Shown in pieces: positions 22,423-35,440 of a DNA stretch of 64,000 nucleotides. The notes under the pieces are model-generated. The model was given only the letters and a program-made list of their open reading frames with translations, ran no database searches and was not told the DNA's origin. Made by a program: the position numbers and the translations under genes. Numbering within the stretch: the stretch's first letter is position 1; every line of letters begins with the position of its first letter. This DNA is from Brachyhypopomus gauderio (Eukaryota; Chordata; Actinopteri; Gymnotiformes; Hypopomidae), in assembly GCF_052324685.1 (NCBI RefSeq), contig NC_135223.1:19537822-19601821 (forward strand), read 5' to 3'.

Positions 22423-25400
22423 GTTTCAGTAACCTGGGAAATTGAGGACAAAAGAGCCCAAGTTTGGTCACGGAACACGAGGTCTACACATGCGGTTCTT
22501 TACTTCAGAAACACAGGGTGATTTTGTGTTTTTGTAAATAAGAGCTACTGTCACAAAGCAGCTTTACAAGAACTTAGGTTCCAACACTTAAACAAGCAGA
22601 ACTGAAGAAAGCCTCTTCAATTTGGAGAAAGGAAACTACAAGCAAATTAAGCCTTCTGTCACCAATGCTCAGATTTACAGTGAAACTAGAGCCATCTTAC
22701 TGAAGCATAAGAAAGAATTAAAGTTGTGCTAATATGAAAAAAACTACTGGAAAACAAGAACTCCCCTCTGTAAAATATGAAACCCAATATTTTCAATAAA
22801 GTTTTCACCCAATATTATGAGGTGATCACTAGTTAAAAAGTAGCATATCTTCATATGTATGTTAAACAGGCATGGGTTATAACATTTTGTAATTTAAAAA
22901 AATCATGCATTATATATTTTACTGTCATAATTCAGGAAGTCTCCATTTGCTTGTGTGCATGCATGGGCACACAGTTGACACATGAACGTATATGAAAATC
23001 TCTTCTTATGTCCACGCGCACGACTTTAAAACTGTCTTTTTTTAATTAATAGAACAGAAACCATTTTTATGTCTTGCCTTTTTCAACGCAGCACAGGCAG
23101 ACAGACCAATTCTCTATCAGCAGCATGCAGTACCTTATCACAAAGCAGCCATACCAAACCCTTTACCATACCTCTAGAAATAGCAGCATGTTGCCTAAAC
23201 AGGTCCATGCAATGTACCGTGAGAGACACTGAAAGATCTCTGTGGAATCATTTATGGAAGCCCTTCAAATCACTTCACCGACATGGCAAAAGTCATTTCC
23301 CCAATGGCACAGTCCAGACCGCCTTATCCATTGCAGCCAAGAAAAAGCTTCCAAGATTAAAGTTACACAAGCCTCGAAACAGGAGCGGACACAATCCAGT
23401 CAAAAATATAGGTTGAGACTTCCAGTAAAGACACTATAAAATAAAAACTCAAAGGAATAAAACTGCTTGTGATGAATTGAGTCTTCCCAAAATACCGACA
23501 AAATATGTTTAATCCGTCAGCTCTTTAAGAGCTTGCAAGGGTGAAAGCTATACTTCCTGTTTTGAGTCAACAGCCTCTTAGCATTTCAACATGTTGCATA
23601 AGTACAAATCACTGCAAAGATGTGAAAGTCGGCTGAACCCGACACAAACAAACCAATTCAATTGTTGTAACCTGTTCTATATTTAAATATGGTCCACCCA
23701 CTTTACAATCATAGGACAACCCTTCACTATCGTCACTGATACTCGTACACTGATACTCTCATAATCCCAGTGCATATCATGCTAATCATCGCCTTAATAT
23801 TACAAGAGCTGGTAATGCAGAATTATGATTTAAAAATCCAAACAGGTTTCAGTAACAGGTTTTCAGTCCTGCCTTGTGATTCTCACCTCAGATGTTTATA
23901 GCTAATGTATCTTGGTACACCATCAACAATAATGTGGTGAACGAGTTTGTGAGGACAACCCCTTGCCGAGAGGCACACACTTAACCGACAACCATACAAT
24001 CTGGCTATCCCCACACCCACACACACATGTGCAAACTTGCTCACACACTCAATATTAAAGCCTGGATTCTACTCTTTTCAGAGGCCAGGTCACAGTAGGC
24101 CCAAGATATCCCCACCATTACTGTGATAACTGGAAATTAGCTGAAGACACTGGATACGGACGACAGGCACAGAGACACCGGATTTCATTAACCTACTTGG
24201 CCCTTCATGCCCAACACTGTGCTAATTCAACTGTGGGTATCAGCACACACAGAGTCCTCATTTTAACAGGAAGGCGTCTAAACAGACGAGCCAGAGGTAC
24301 AAAACTGAGAATGTTAAATCAAGCCCAAAAAATTGAGAGATCCAAATGCTCGATCCCAAATATATGTACAAAACATGAGTGCAGAAAGATGATAAACCCA
24401 AGAACTTCACAAGTGCAACATTACTGGCTATAACAGCATTGTGTGCAGATTCCTTTTAAAGCCCTTCTTGTTGAAACCACATTTGTGCTAAAATACTTCT
24501 GCCATTTTAGTCTCATCTAATAAAATGTTTAATACATATGATACTAGGAAGTGTGCTCGGCCATGTTTCATATTCTTGATATGCTGGGAGCTGATTTCAG
24601 CCACAACTCCTGAAGACTTAAAAGACTTCTTTAAGGACAAGCCAACTAACAGTCATGTTTAACAGTCATTTAAACTTTGACATTTGTACATATTTACATA
24701 TTTGTAACATCTAATAAATTAGTCTTTCCATCTCCTTATAATATGTGAATAAATAAAGTAGCATGCAACTTCGCATGGCAAAAAACACAAACAACATAAT
24801 TCTTCCATAAAATAGAACACCAAGTCAATTCCACGGTATACAGAAAACGTTTCCTGGCTGCCAATACCCTGTCAGTACAGGGCAGCTGTACTTACAAAAA
24901 CTAGACATGTGGTAACAAGAACCCTCACAGCAGAGCTGGCCTTGTGACTCACTTCCTTCTCTCTAAAGAAATGAAAGTAACAAACAATATATCAGTCAGG
25001 AGGAGGCAAGAGAACTGGACTAATTAGTCATGGACATAGTTGAAGTTGTACATTCTTGCATTTAAGCATTAAAATGTTCCAAGATTCATAAAATATATCC
25101 ATTAATGGAAAAGATCATTAAAGGCATGTTCCAATGAGACAAAATCTGAGTAAATTTAAAGCAAAAATTCTAATGTTGATACAAGAAATGGTACAGTTCT
25201 TTGGTACAGGTACAGTGTGGTAATTGTGTATGGGTGTGCAAGGATATGCTGGCATGAATATGTATGTAGATATTTAAATAATGGCTATATTTGTCTCCAT
25301 TATGTTGTTTATGTGCACGAATGCAGGTCTGCATTGGCTGAATCTATTATTAAACCGAGTGATGCCCAACAGTGAGAGTTTGTTCTCAATTAGCCTACAT

Positions 25401-26163
25401 CCACATATTTTACCAATAGCTACAGAGACAGGAGGTAGCAGTGCTAAAATAGCACCATTCTGTAAAACTCTTACGTGTTATGAAGAGATACAAAGACATA
25501 TTAGCATATGGATGCTTTAATAGCTTCATCTGGCCATATTTATCCAAAGCCTTATGCTATTTACTTAGGTAATGTACATTTTACACACAGCTTGCAACAT
25601 AGCTATATAGTCACATTTCAAAAGCCCATTATTAGCTAATTTCCAGGCATATTTATGTAATATGCTATGTAATATGAAAGATTAGTCACATTTTAACATG
25701 TTAATGATCTCAGACACAAAATACTCCAGACATGATTACTCCAGTTTGGCTTTCTGCTACTTTATTTACTACCACTTTACTGTAGTACCCAATGCTTTAA
25801 AACAACTAGTCTGAATGTTTGGGTCCACTTCATATTAAGTGGTACCAAATGTATTACTTATTACAGGGTTACGCAAAAACCAAAATGCCATTTACATACA
25901 TTTGAACTGTCATAGTATATATTACTACTGTATAAGTGGGTATACAGTACTTTCATATGATAGGACTAGTTTTTATTGTTGTATGATGACCAAAAACAAT
26001 GTCTAGCCAATCTTTAGCTAACAGGAGAAATACAGTAACTACTAAGGAACTGTCTATATATCTTAAATGCATCATTTATGTACTTATGTAATTACTCTAC
26101 AATATTTTCAGTCACCTGTTGACAGGACAGGTGGGTTAAGACCAGATAATGAACCCCTCCTAT

Positions 26164-27347
26164 TAGGGCTGCACGATGAATCGTATTTTTATCGTTATCG
26201 CGATGTGAAGTTTCACGATAAACACATCGAAAGAGCCACGATAACTCCTTGAATAACAGCAAACTCAAATTGCATTATCCTCGTCCAGCAATAGAGGGAG
26301 CTATTCACGCTGCAGACTATGATCACGTGACGTAAGTAGGCAAGAGGCAGAGTGAGGTGAACACGCTCATCAGACACGCGATTTGGTTTAAGCCTGGTTT
26401 ACACTTGATGCAGCGCGAGGGTCCGCAAGGCGAAAATAACGTAATCACGGTGGCTTCGCCCGTGCGCGATGGTCTCGCGCGCTGTCGATTCACGAGGTCG
26501 GCACCTCTCGAATTTTGTAAGTTCTCGCGCGCCGCGTCTCAGCGCAATGAGAACAGTCATGTTTACCGGGTTCATACACCTATACAAGGTGGAATTAAAG
26601 CACTTGTACGTCACTTTCAAGGTCCATTTCAATAATTCCCAGCTCGTTAAACTTAATTGAGTTAAATATGTATACATATACTGTACTCTAAATGATTCGA
26701 AATAATTCGCTTTTTTTTTATCACATTATTTAATGGTTGTTTATTTTCAAAACGCCCAATCTTAACGTCTTCACGTTCTTTCATGTTTCGTCCTGGAATT
26801 ACAAGAGGCTCGTATTTGTTAATGTAATTACAAGAGAACTGTTCAGTCAGACAGATATTTGTTGTGAAACGAAGTAGTTACAATTTCAAGTACTTTAGCC
26901 TAAATTCCAGCACTTTTCAAACCTGATACACAAAGCAACATTAAAATTGGTCAGGTAAATGTTCATTCCCCTGTATTTGAGGGGTGTTTTTTCTATACTA
27001 CTAGGCCTACATATCGTTTCGGACAACACTGCAAAGAATGTGACACGGCAAGATTAAACACTTCCGTCGTTCGCGGAGGTTTACGCGAGGTGTGTGGAGT
27101 CGCGCTACGGTCACTCGTGAAAGTATAAACCTAGATTGAATCTATTGTTGAATAAACCTGCAAAATATTTGGAATTATTCTGGATTCATTACACAGTAAA
27201 AAAAAAAAAAACTAATTAATGTGCTGCTGTTCAGAGAGACACTACATCTCTGTATTTTAATCTTAATTTATCGTGGTTCACATCGATATCGGGATATCCA
27301 ACAATGTTATCGCACATCGTAATTTTAGTCCATATCGTGCACCCCTA
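26164..27347. mobile_element. hAT-like DNA element 1, non-autonomous
   Basis: The termini TAGGGCTGCACGAT and ATCGTGCACCCCTA are inverted near-copies. They are flanked by a perfect 8-bp target-site duplication, CCTCCTAT (26156-26163 and 27348-27355), the hallmark of the hAT superfamily. The element is about 1.18 kb long and shows no transposase frame, so it depended on an enzyme supplied elsewhere. It contains the module shared with element 3. Confidence 0.92.
26392..27135 (+). repeat. internal module of hAT element 1, shared with element 3
   Basis: Begins GGTTTACACTTGATGCAGCG and ends near CACTCGTGAAAGTATAAACC, so it has its own imperfect inverted ends. The same module occurs in reverse orientation in hAT element 3 (32715-33365). 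Segments such as GTACGTCACTTTCAAGGTCC and TGGAATTACAAGAGGCTCGT are almost unchanged between copies. Confidence 0.8.
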
Positions 27348-28260
27348 CCTCCTATACTCTCAGACAAATGTTAGGCAAGCTGATGTTTCCTGGACATCAT
27401 CAGTATAAAATACTCATAATATAGGTAAATATATATGTTGGCACAGAGACAAAGGAGTCTCCTGCTGCAGTAATCATGATAACGTAGTGTAGACAGTAGT
27501 GTACCTATTGTAACGATGCACAGGCTTATAGTTGGTCTTTTTGTGTGCAACTACAAAGGCCAAACAAGATTTCATACAAATGTGATGAATATTTCTTAAA
27601 TCAGGACAGTTAGGAATTTTTATTCCAGAGTTCAGCTGTTTTTCCTGAGTTTGCCAAATGCCAAAAGAGACACAATACACCATGAACAAAATATTAACAA
27701 ACTAGACAAGCTCATTAGGAGTTGGCTCAAACTAATTAAAGAATTTCTATTTATGGGCAATACAAAAAATAATTCTGTTTATGGGTAATCCACAGAACTT
27801 TTATTTCTATAGCACTTTCCATTCACAGTGACTGAATGTGACAAAAAGGATGTTACATAGATAAATAAAACTTTTCAAGTAGCTACAAGTAATTAGAAGA
27901 CACCAAGGCAGATGCTTTTAAACTACAGGGCACACTAATGGATTCTAATGGATCTCAATTGGTGAATAACATTCAGTAAACATCTATTAGCTTTATTAAA
28001 CTGAATTGAAACTGATGGGATTTTTTTTATAAAACCAGACACCAAACTGCTTGACATGCTGATAGCGATAAAGAAATCACCTCTGTCTTGGGGTCTATAA
28101 TAAGCTTCATAAAATGTCAAGTGTGTGGTTAATGCTACTTACCAAACAGGAAACTTCCCTGCGAGGAGGCAGACCTCCTGGCCTGTCAGTTACTTTGCAT
28201 TAGCACAAAACATACAGAAGAGTTGGCTATGCATCAAGCATGCATGTCTAGGTAGGGACT

Positions 28261-28322
28261 CTGAAGGTGAGGTGAGGTGGGGTGAGGTTGAGTTGGGTTT
28301 GGTGGGATGAGGTGGGGTTTGG
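28261..28322 (+). repeat. G-rich minisatellite (GAGGTGGGGT-like)
   Basis: Imperfect short tandem units of GAGGTGAGGTGGGGTGAGGT type with many GG/GGG runs on +. It could form a quadruplex; this is a composition-based inference. Confidence 0.7.
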
Positions 28323-30641
28323 CTCTGAAGCAGGTAGGAGTTCTCCCATTTCATTATACACCTACACCAATGAACAGGCAAAGCAATTAAACATATGCTT
28401 CCAATTCATTATATGTTGGACCATCAGGAAAAGCAAGTCCTGGTGTGATTAAACGGACTGCCTGGAGCCATGCCCCCGGGACTAGGCCAAGACGCTTTTG
28501 AAATCTGTAAACAAGTGTTTGTCTCTCTTCCAGGGTGAGAAGAACACAGGTTCAAAACAAATGAACACCTCTGAAACCCTGATATCAGTGCTGCAATCAC
28601 CACAGTCACCATGCCTGAATCAAGGCTTAGCATTCATACTACTGCGGCCATAATCAGGCACGTGGGGAAAAGGTTAATTGGTCATGCTCACTCTCCCAGA
28701 ACAGCCCTGCGATGGTTATCAAAAAGGGGTGGATAGCCGTGCTGGGGATCTATCCCCATTAATGTGTGATGAAACAAAAAGAAACAGACAATGACAACTA
28801 CCATAATGGGATCACCTGTACAAACTGTATGTTTAGACACTTCAAATGCAGATGCTCACCGATATGCTCAAATCTAAGTAAGATGTTTCTAAATTAATCT
28901 GAGATGTCGACTTGCAACCAATGAGTGAGTTGGAAGAATATAACAATCCTCAAGTGGGTGAGGTCCATGAGTAATAATACTAACCCTGTCACAATGATGT
29001 AAAAAAGTAGACATGTATTTCTCTACCAGTAGACCACAGTACAGATAAACTGTTAACCTTCTACAACCTCCATCTCTACATTTCAAATACCCGAATGACT
29101 TCTCCTCAATACACAAGCAGGACGTAAAACATTAATTGGTCACTAGTCTCGCTGTTGGGATTTCTGTCTGTAAGTCACCAGTTATTTCTAGCTTTTGTTT
29201 GAACTTTTTCTGCTTCTCACTTTCTGTTCATGGCACTATATTTCTGTGTAATGGCATGGGGTAGGAGGACAGGGGGTGGAACTGAGGAAGTAGTGTGAAC
29301 AATTCTCTCTATGTGCGAGTATTGCTCGGTATGCATAACCTCACTGGCTCTGCTAATATATCACACCTAACCAGTCGAAACCCACCATCCACCCTCCAAA
29401 AGACACATACCCTTAAACTGAAAGTAATCAATTAGTTTCAATCAATTATTATATGCAGAATAACCTGCATATGGTCAGAACCTGATTTTTCACATCAAAC
29501 TAACAGCAAGTGCCATATGATGCATGTGAAGCATTCATGTCTTCGAGTTCTGCAGGCTGTGTGTGGAGCTCAGAGTTCAGAACAAAGTGGGAGAGCAGCT
29601 GCACCACCCTCTCCACGTAGAATGCTGATGTACCAGGAACAGAAGCAGGTCCTGCTGAAACACCTTTAACCTGCACTTTACCAGCAGAGAACCAGCCAAA
29701 GTCATTTATAGTCAGATCAGCCGTTATAGACTGGCCATGATCACGTCAGTAAAATGTTCTTTAAGGACTTGCCTCTTTATTATGGTTATTTAAAAAAGAA
29801 CGTACATGCAGATATGCTGGGGTCTGCTTGCTACTTTGATATTTAATTTTCACATTGGTGAAATATGTGACCCACGTGCAAAAGATGAAGTCACATAAAC
29901 AAGGAGGAATATGACACAGCCTGGATCCTCCCACACATACATAAGGTGGGGGTAATTCTGCAGAGCTGGAGAGACAGAGGCCATGTCTGATACTCCTACA
30001 CACCCAGTCAGGGTGAGGTGCTGGGACAAGGATATGAGAGTGTCAATATACACCCATGATATCTGATGAAAGTGACATTCATGCCATGTGTCTAGTGAAC
30101 ACTGCCGTATACTTAAAAAAAATAATAATAAAAAAATGCATTTATACAGTATTGTAAATAGATGTCTGTATAGAAGGTATGTGGCATTGGTCAGGGCGGA
30201 AAAGGTTGTACACACCTATTTACAACACTTTGATTTGCCCCAGAATGAAACAAGCAGTTACCCCTTTTTTTGGTGAAATCATGATGTGTTCTGGTCTGAC
30301 CAAATATATATGAGCCGATGCCAGAGGATTTTCCAGTTCTCAAACAAAACTGATTTTGATAGATTGATGTCTTATCAAATGAGTCTACTACAGTGGAGGA
30401 GAGACTAATGTTAGCTAGAAGAAGCAGGTTAGACATAGAGTGGAAATCTCCAAGCAAGCAAACAATTAACTTGTAAATAAACTATTATTAATAATGTGAT
30501 TAAAGATAAATTAGAAATTTATCTCGCAAAAGTACCGATAAAGACACACCTTAGATCATAGATGTACATGACATGGGACATGTGGGACATGTATCTTAGG
30601 GACACACTAACCTAAGGAAGACCATCTGATGATCACCTGTC

Positions 30642-31692
30642 TAGGGCTGAACGATTTTGGAAAATAATCTAATTGCGATTTTTTATCTATAAATTGCGAT
30701 TGCATTTCGGCATTTTTTATACAGCTCAGATACAGGGTTGCCAACTTTTCAAGATCGCTTGGAGTGAGACTTGTTGTTATGGGGGGGGGGGGGGGGGGTA
30801 AATGGACTAAATTTAAGTATTATTATTATATCGTGATCGATCGATCGCCTGTGGTTGGCGCCAGAGCGAACTAGTAACTCAACCCTGCAGGTATAGCAAC
30901 TTCGCTAAAATATGTGCGTGAGGGCATTTGGTAGCGCATATCCAGTGTGTTTAACAAAGCCATGAAGCCGGGCTTGTTCACTATATTAACGGACATCATG
31001 TCTTTCACTATGAACTCCGTTACTGCCCGAGTTATTTCAGCGTGCCGCTTCGAATTATATCCATAAGGAGTTACACTTTCAAACGGTTCGGTCAGTGAAC
31101 CCTGTCTGCTGGACCGCGGTCAAGCTATCCGCGCTTTTGCGATTCATCCGTGCTTTAAATCTTATTGCGCCTATATGCGTGATTTTACGGTATTTCGCTG
31201 CTCACCGCATACTAAACCTGTATAAGCGCAGAGAAACACTTTTACGTATTTGAAGATGCAGCACTGGTCGTTGGCATTTTAGCCTTACAAATATCATACG
31301 AGGCTTTGTGGAGTTTTTTTTTTATGCTGAAGAAGGTTTGTAGTGTTACCTCGCGTCGTAGCGACAGTAGCAAGGCACGTTTTGCAGGGTACCTGATGTT
31401 AAGCAGCATCTTTTTTAAAGCAAAAGTAATTTCACACAACTTATGTGCTGCCCCTCTTTGGTATTAGACTTTTAGTTGTGTCATCTTCTGTGGAGCCTGA
31501 AGCCATTGTGCAACAAGTTAAAGTGCGCTGTGTTAACTTCACTTCTCCACCTCCCTGCCTCCTGCTCGGGTTTGCTCCGTTCGTCCTCGGCTCGGTGCGC
31601 TCCCAAGTCACGTGACCAGTTTAAATCACAGCCTGTGCGATTAGAGAATCGCGTTTTAAAATATCGCAAATGCAATTAATCGTTCAGCCCTA
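30642..31692. mobile_element. hAT-like DNA element 2, non-autonomous
   Basis: The termini TAGGGCTGAACGATT and AATCGTTCAGCCCTA are perfect inverses. They are flanked by a perfect 8-bp duplication, CACCTGTC (30634-30641 and 31693-31700). The element is about 1.05 kb with no transposase frame. It contains an 18-base G run at 30781-30798. The ends resemble those of element 1 but differ in sequence, so it belongs to a related subfamily. Confidence 0.92.
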
Positions 31693-32458
31693 CACCTGTC
31701 ACACCATCTCCCCTCACCACCTCCATGTATTTACACTTGTAAAGCAGGTAAATGAACAACACGCACATACATGCTGCACCTGCTCAAAACTCCTCGAAAA
31801 CCTCATTTAAAATGCTCCTTATACTGGTAAGTATGCTGATTCACTGACTGATTGATTCACCAATACCTTGAATTGCATACAATAACATAATAATCATCAT
31901 CATTGTCATTCAGAATACCTGCAGACATGCTGTGTTCATGTTAATAATGTCCAGGTTAAACATGTGCTGGTGTATGCAAATTTTGGCATCATTAATGAGT
32001 AAAAATGTTAAGTGACAGTATAGGATTTTAGAAATGACCAAATTATGCAACGCTGCTTAGTTGGGATTTGCATTTGAAGTAGGGCAACAGTGAAGTTCAC
32101 AGCATATCTATTCCACAGGATAATAAGCAGTACTAAACACTGCCTATTCAACTATGCCAAGGTAAATACAGGCGTTCAATGGAGGCTATGATCCCCAAAA
32201 CTCACAAAGCAATCTAGTCAATGGATGTACTCAAATGTAAGAACACAGAGCTGTTACTTGACTAGTTGTACGGTCACCATCCATATACTTAATTTGCTCA
32301 ATAAAAGTGTTTTTATTCAGTGAGAATGTTAGCAGTGTAGGCTACCTGTTAACATGGAAAGACAAAAGGTACTGTTGTATAGATAATATGTGCACGTAAT
32401 TATGTTTATTCGTTTATTCAGCTCAGGTCACATCATTGTGGTAAACATTGCTACAGCA

Positions 32459-33763
32459 TAGTGCTGGGCAGCATGACCTAAATTCTGTATCACGGTATTT
32501 TTCAAAATGATATCGGTTTCACTGTATTTGACAGTTTTTTCCCCCCATGCATGATGTTTTAACTGCATTGATTACGAAAAGAATTAATGCAGTAGAGTGG
32601 TTAAGAGTGCCCTATTCCACTGTTAGAAAAATGTCTCCACCTAAGTATTACATGTAATACAGATTTGCATGGCCCCACATGATCAGTTTTCAAATGGTAG
32701 CTCTAAAGTAGTGAAGGCACACCTCGTGTGAACCTGCGCGAACGGTGGAGGCATTTATACTTGGGGCATCACATTCTTTGCAGTGTTCTCCGAAATGATA
32801 TGTGGTAGTATAAAGAAACACCCTCAAAAACTGGGGAAGGAACATTTACCTGATGGATTTTAATGTTGCATTGTGTTCCAGGTTTGAAAAGTGCTGGAAT
32901 TTAGGCTAAAGTACTTAAAAATGCTTGTAACTATTTCAGTTCTCTCAAATACGAGCCTCTTGTAATTCCAGGGCGAAACATGAGAACGTGAAAATGTTAA
33001 GATTGGGCATTTTGAAAATAAACGACCATTAAATAATGTGATTAAAAAGCTAATTATTTTGAATCATTTCGAGTATATGTATAAATATTTAACTTAAGTT
33101 TAACATGCTGGGAAATATTGAAATGGACCTTGAAAGTGACGTACAAGTGCTTGAATTCCACCTTGTAGGTGTAACACTGCAAACATGACTTTGTTCATTG
33201 CGCTGAAGCGCGGTGCGCGAGAAGTTACAAAATTCGATAGGTGCGCAACCTCGCCAAGTGACAGTGCGTGAGAACCTTGTGCAAAGGCGGAGCCACCGCA
33301 ATTACGCCGGTTTAGGCGCGCAGACCCTCGCGCCGGTCGCAACGCATCAAGTATAAATCTAGCTATACACTTAGCAAGCTTTAGCTTTATGGGTGGTGCA
33401 GCAGATTGCTCGTTACCACCAGCCATGACAACTTTTGCTCAACAACATTTGCAGTAGGCTAAGTGACTGTTTGGTCCATGTCCGTCCTTTAAACCCCATT
33501 TTCTTCCTGACAACAGACACGGCTCCTTTCTTTGGCAAAAGTTCCTTTGGGGCATCATCTTTTACTTCAATGTTTGCGCTCTGTTGCATGTGTGCTTAGC
33601 AGCGCAGCAATAAAAAGCATCCCTTGAGAAACAATTTATGACCGTGTTACGTTCCGGAGAGGTGAAGGTTATTTAAACCGGTGTTGCCGGTATATGAAAA
33701 ATTCTTATGGTAACAAAAATAAACACCGGTTTCCGGTGTGTACCGGTATACCGCCCAGCACTA
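32459..33763. mobile_element. hAT-like DNA element 3, non-autonomous
   Basis: The termini TAGTGCTGGGC and GCCCAGCACTA are inverted. They are flanked by 8-bp direct repeats with 7 of 8 bases equal (CTACAGCA 32451-32458, TTACAGCA 33764-33771). CGGTAT / accGGTaTACCG subterminal motifs occur at both ends. The element is about 1.3 kb with no transposase frame. It contains the element-1 module in reverse. Confidence 0.85.
32715..33365 (-). repeat. internal module of hAT element 3, reverse copy of the element 1 module
   Basis: Read on -, this stretch follows the 26392-27135 module from TTTATACTTGATGCGTTGCG through TACAAGGTGGAATTCAAGCA to the G-rich end. Divergence is moderate and several short deletions are present. 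The host elements have different termini, so the module was inserted or captured independently, or is itself a transposable unit. Confidence 0.8.
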
Positions 33764-34115
33764 TTACAGCATGTTTTGTGCATATCATGTAGACTTAATA
33801 ATAATACAATTTAACTGTGAACTTTAACACAGCTGATAACTGCAATGGCCTCCTAATGGGACAACCAAATAGATAATCTAGAGTTGACTCAAGATCCATC
33901 GGACATCTCTCATTAGGAGCATCAGCCCCATTCTTAAGTCTACTAGTTATTACAGAGTTGACTTTAAGGTATTATTGGTCTAAAGATCACTTCATGGCAT
34001 AGGACCAGTGCATCTTTCTAAAACTTATGAGCCAAGCAGAACTCTCCGATCAAAAAGAACTTGTCAGTCCTGCCAAAGATAAAGCTACGAATGGAGAGTC
34101 AGTGTTTGTTTTCCA

Positions 34116-34754
34116 GTGCACCTTACAGTGTGGATTGTTTGATTCTCACCCTACAACCTATTTTGATATCTAAAATGCCAAAGATTATCTTCTCATGTGT
34201 AGTAGATTGTGTCAATGTTTTACAAAATTCACAAAATTAATTAACTGGCACATCACATCTAATTCTCAATACAACTGATGAGAATCATAATCAAAGCATG
34301 TTGACTTTCAAACAAAACATGCATGGTTAATCAGACAACTGCCCTATCCCTTTCTACCGTAAAAGCAGGTAGGCCTAGTGGGTAAAACTGAATAAACTGA
34401 TAAACATTAAATACAAAAATGGCTGTAATTTCTCCAGCAGAGCACAGAAACTTTCACGATAAAAAAAAAAAAAAAAAAAAAAAAAAACCCACACATAAAA
34501 TATTTCCCTCATAACAGCAGTGAGTCTTGGTTTACCATCAGCAGCAAGAAAACATTAATATACTGATTCTAAATAAAGTGTCCACAAAATTAGATAAAGC
34601 AAACTCTTGAATGCATACACGATAAGACACACCAAACATCCTGTTAAACTAGCACAACGTACTACACAAGAGATAAGATCATCTTTGGCATTTTAGATAT
34701 CAAGAGAGGGGTTGTAGGGTGAGAACCAAGTTATATCTCCACACTGTAAGGTGC
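34116..34754. repeat. fold-back repeat: two inverted arms of about 90 bp
   Basis: The left arm 34116-34204 and right arm 34660-34754 are inverted copies. Shared motifs are GTGCACCTTACAGTGTGGA, TTCTCACCCTACAACC, TTGATATCTAAAATGCCAAA and the TACTACACAAGAG ends, with small gaps. They are separated by about 455 bp that includes a poly(A) run at 34461-34487. It fits a fold-back or MITE-like element; the transcribed strand could also form a long hairpin. Confidence 0.75.
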
Positions 34755-35289
34755 AATGTAAAACATCAGGTTGAAATACAACTACAGCATATTTGTAACA
34801 GTGTCAATACAGACACACAGGAAAATTGTTGCTAGTTGTCCTAGATACAAATTTGTTTTTCATTTACTAATGTATCCATGTAACATACCGCAAAGTATTT
34901 CAGAAATGTATTCCTTCATCTTCTGAAGCACTTAATCCAAGTCAGGGACACAGTGTCGGAGCCTGTACTAACAGCACAGGGGACAACCATGGGCAGTCCA
35001 CCTCTCCCCTCCCCACTGGACCCCTTCAGAGACTATTAAACACACTTTAAAACATTCTAAAATAAAAAAAAAAATAGGTACATTGCTTGTTCATCATATT
35101 CATGTAATTTCCCACCTTAATAAAGATTATCATTAAACGCGTGTTTATAATAGCAATATTCATTTTACTAGACAGAGGTAATTTACCCAATGCTTGACAG
35201 TGCAACCATCTAGCATCAGTGACTCACTTACAAGGTGAGGAACTTGTATGACAAACATAAATTTGGGCATCTATGGCCTAAAGATTAGA

Positions 35290-35440
35290 GACATGGGCCT
35301 GGGCCTGTAAAGTCTGCAGTTCAAGCTGAAGTGCCCTTGAGCAAAGCACATAATACCCCCCTCCCCCCGTGTGCCCCTGCAGGTGGCAGCCCACTGCTAT
35401 GTGTATGTGTGCGTTCACTCCAGATGGGTAAAACGCAGAA
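35290..35440 (+). mobile_element. degenerate tRNA-derived SINE fragment
   Basis: The segment with AAGTGCCCTTGAGCAAAGCA, GTGGCAGCCCACTGCT and TTCACTCCAGATGGGTAAA matches, in diverged form, the body of the better-preserved SINE at 39.65-39.92 kb. The ends are approximate. Confidence 0.6.

Noticed and set aside
21499-22521. 340-codon + strand open frame opposite plekhf2
   Set aside because: Antisense shadow of the GC-rich plekhf2 coding exon; low-complexity His/Leu/Ala/Gly translation with no recognisable domain.
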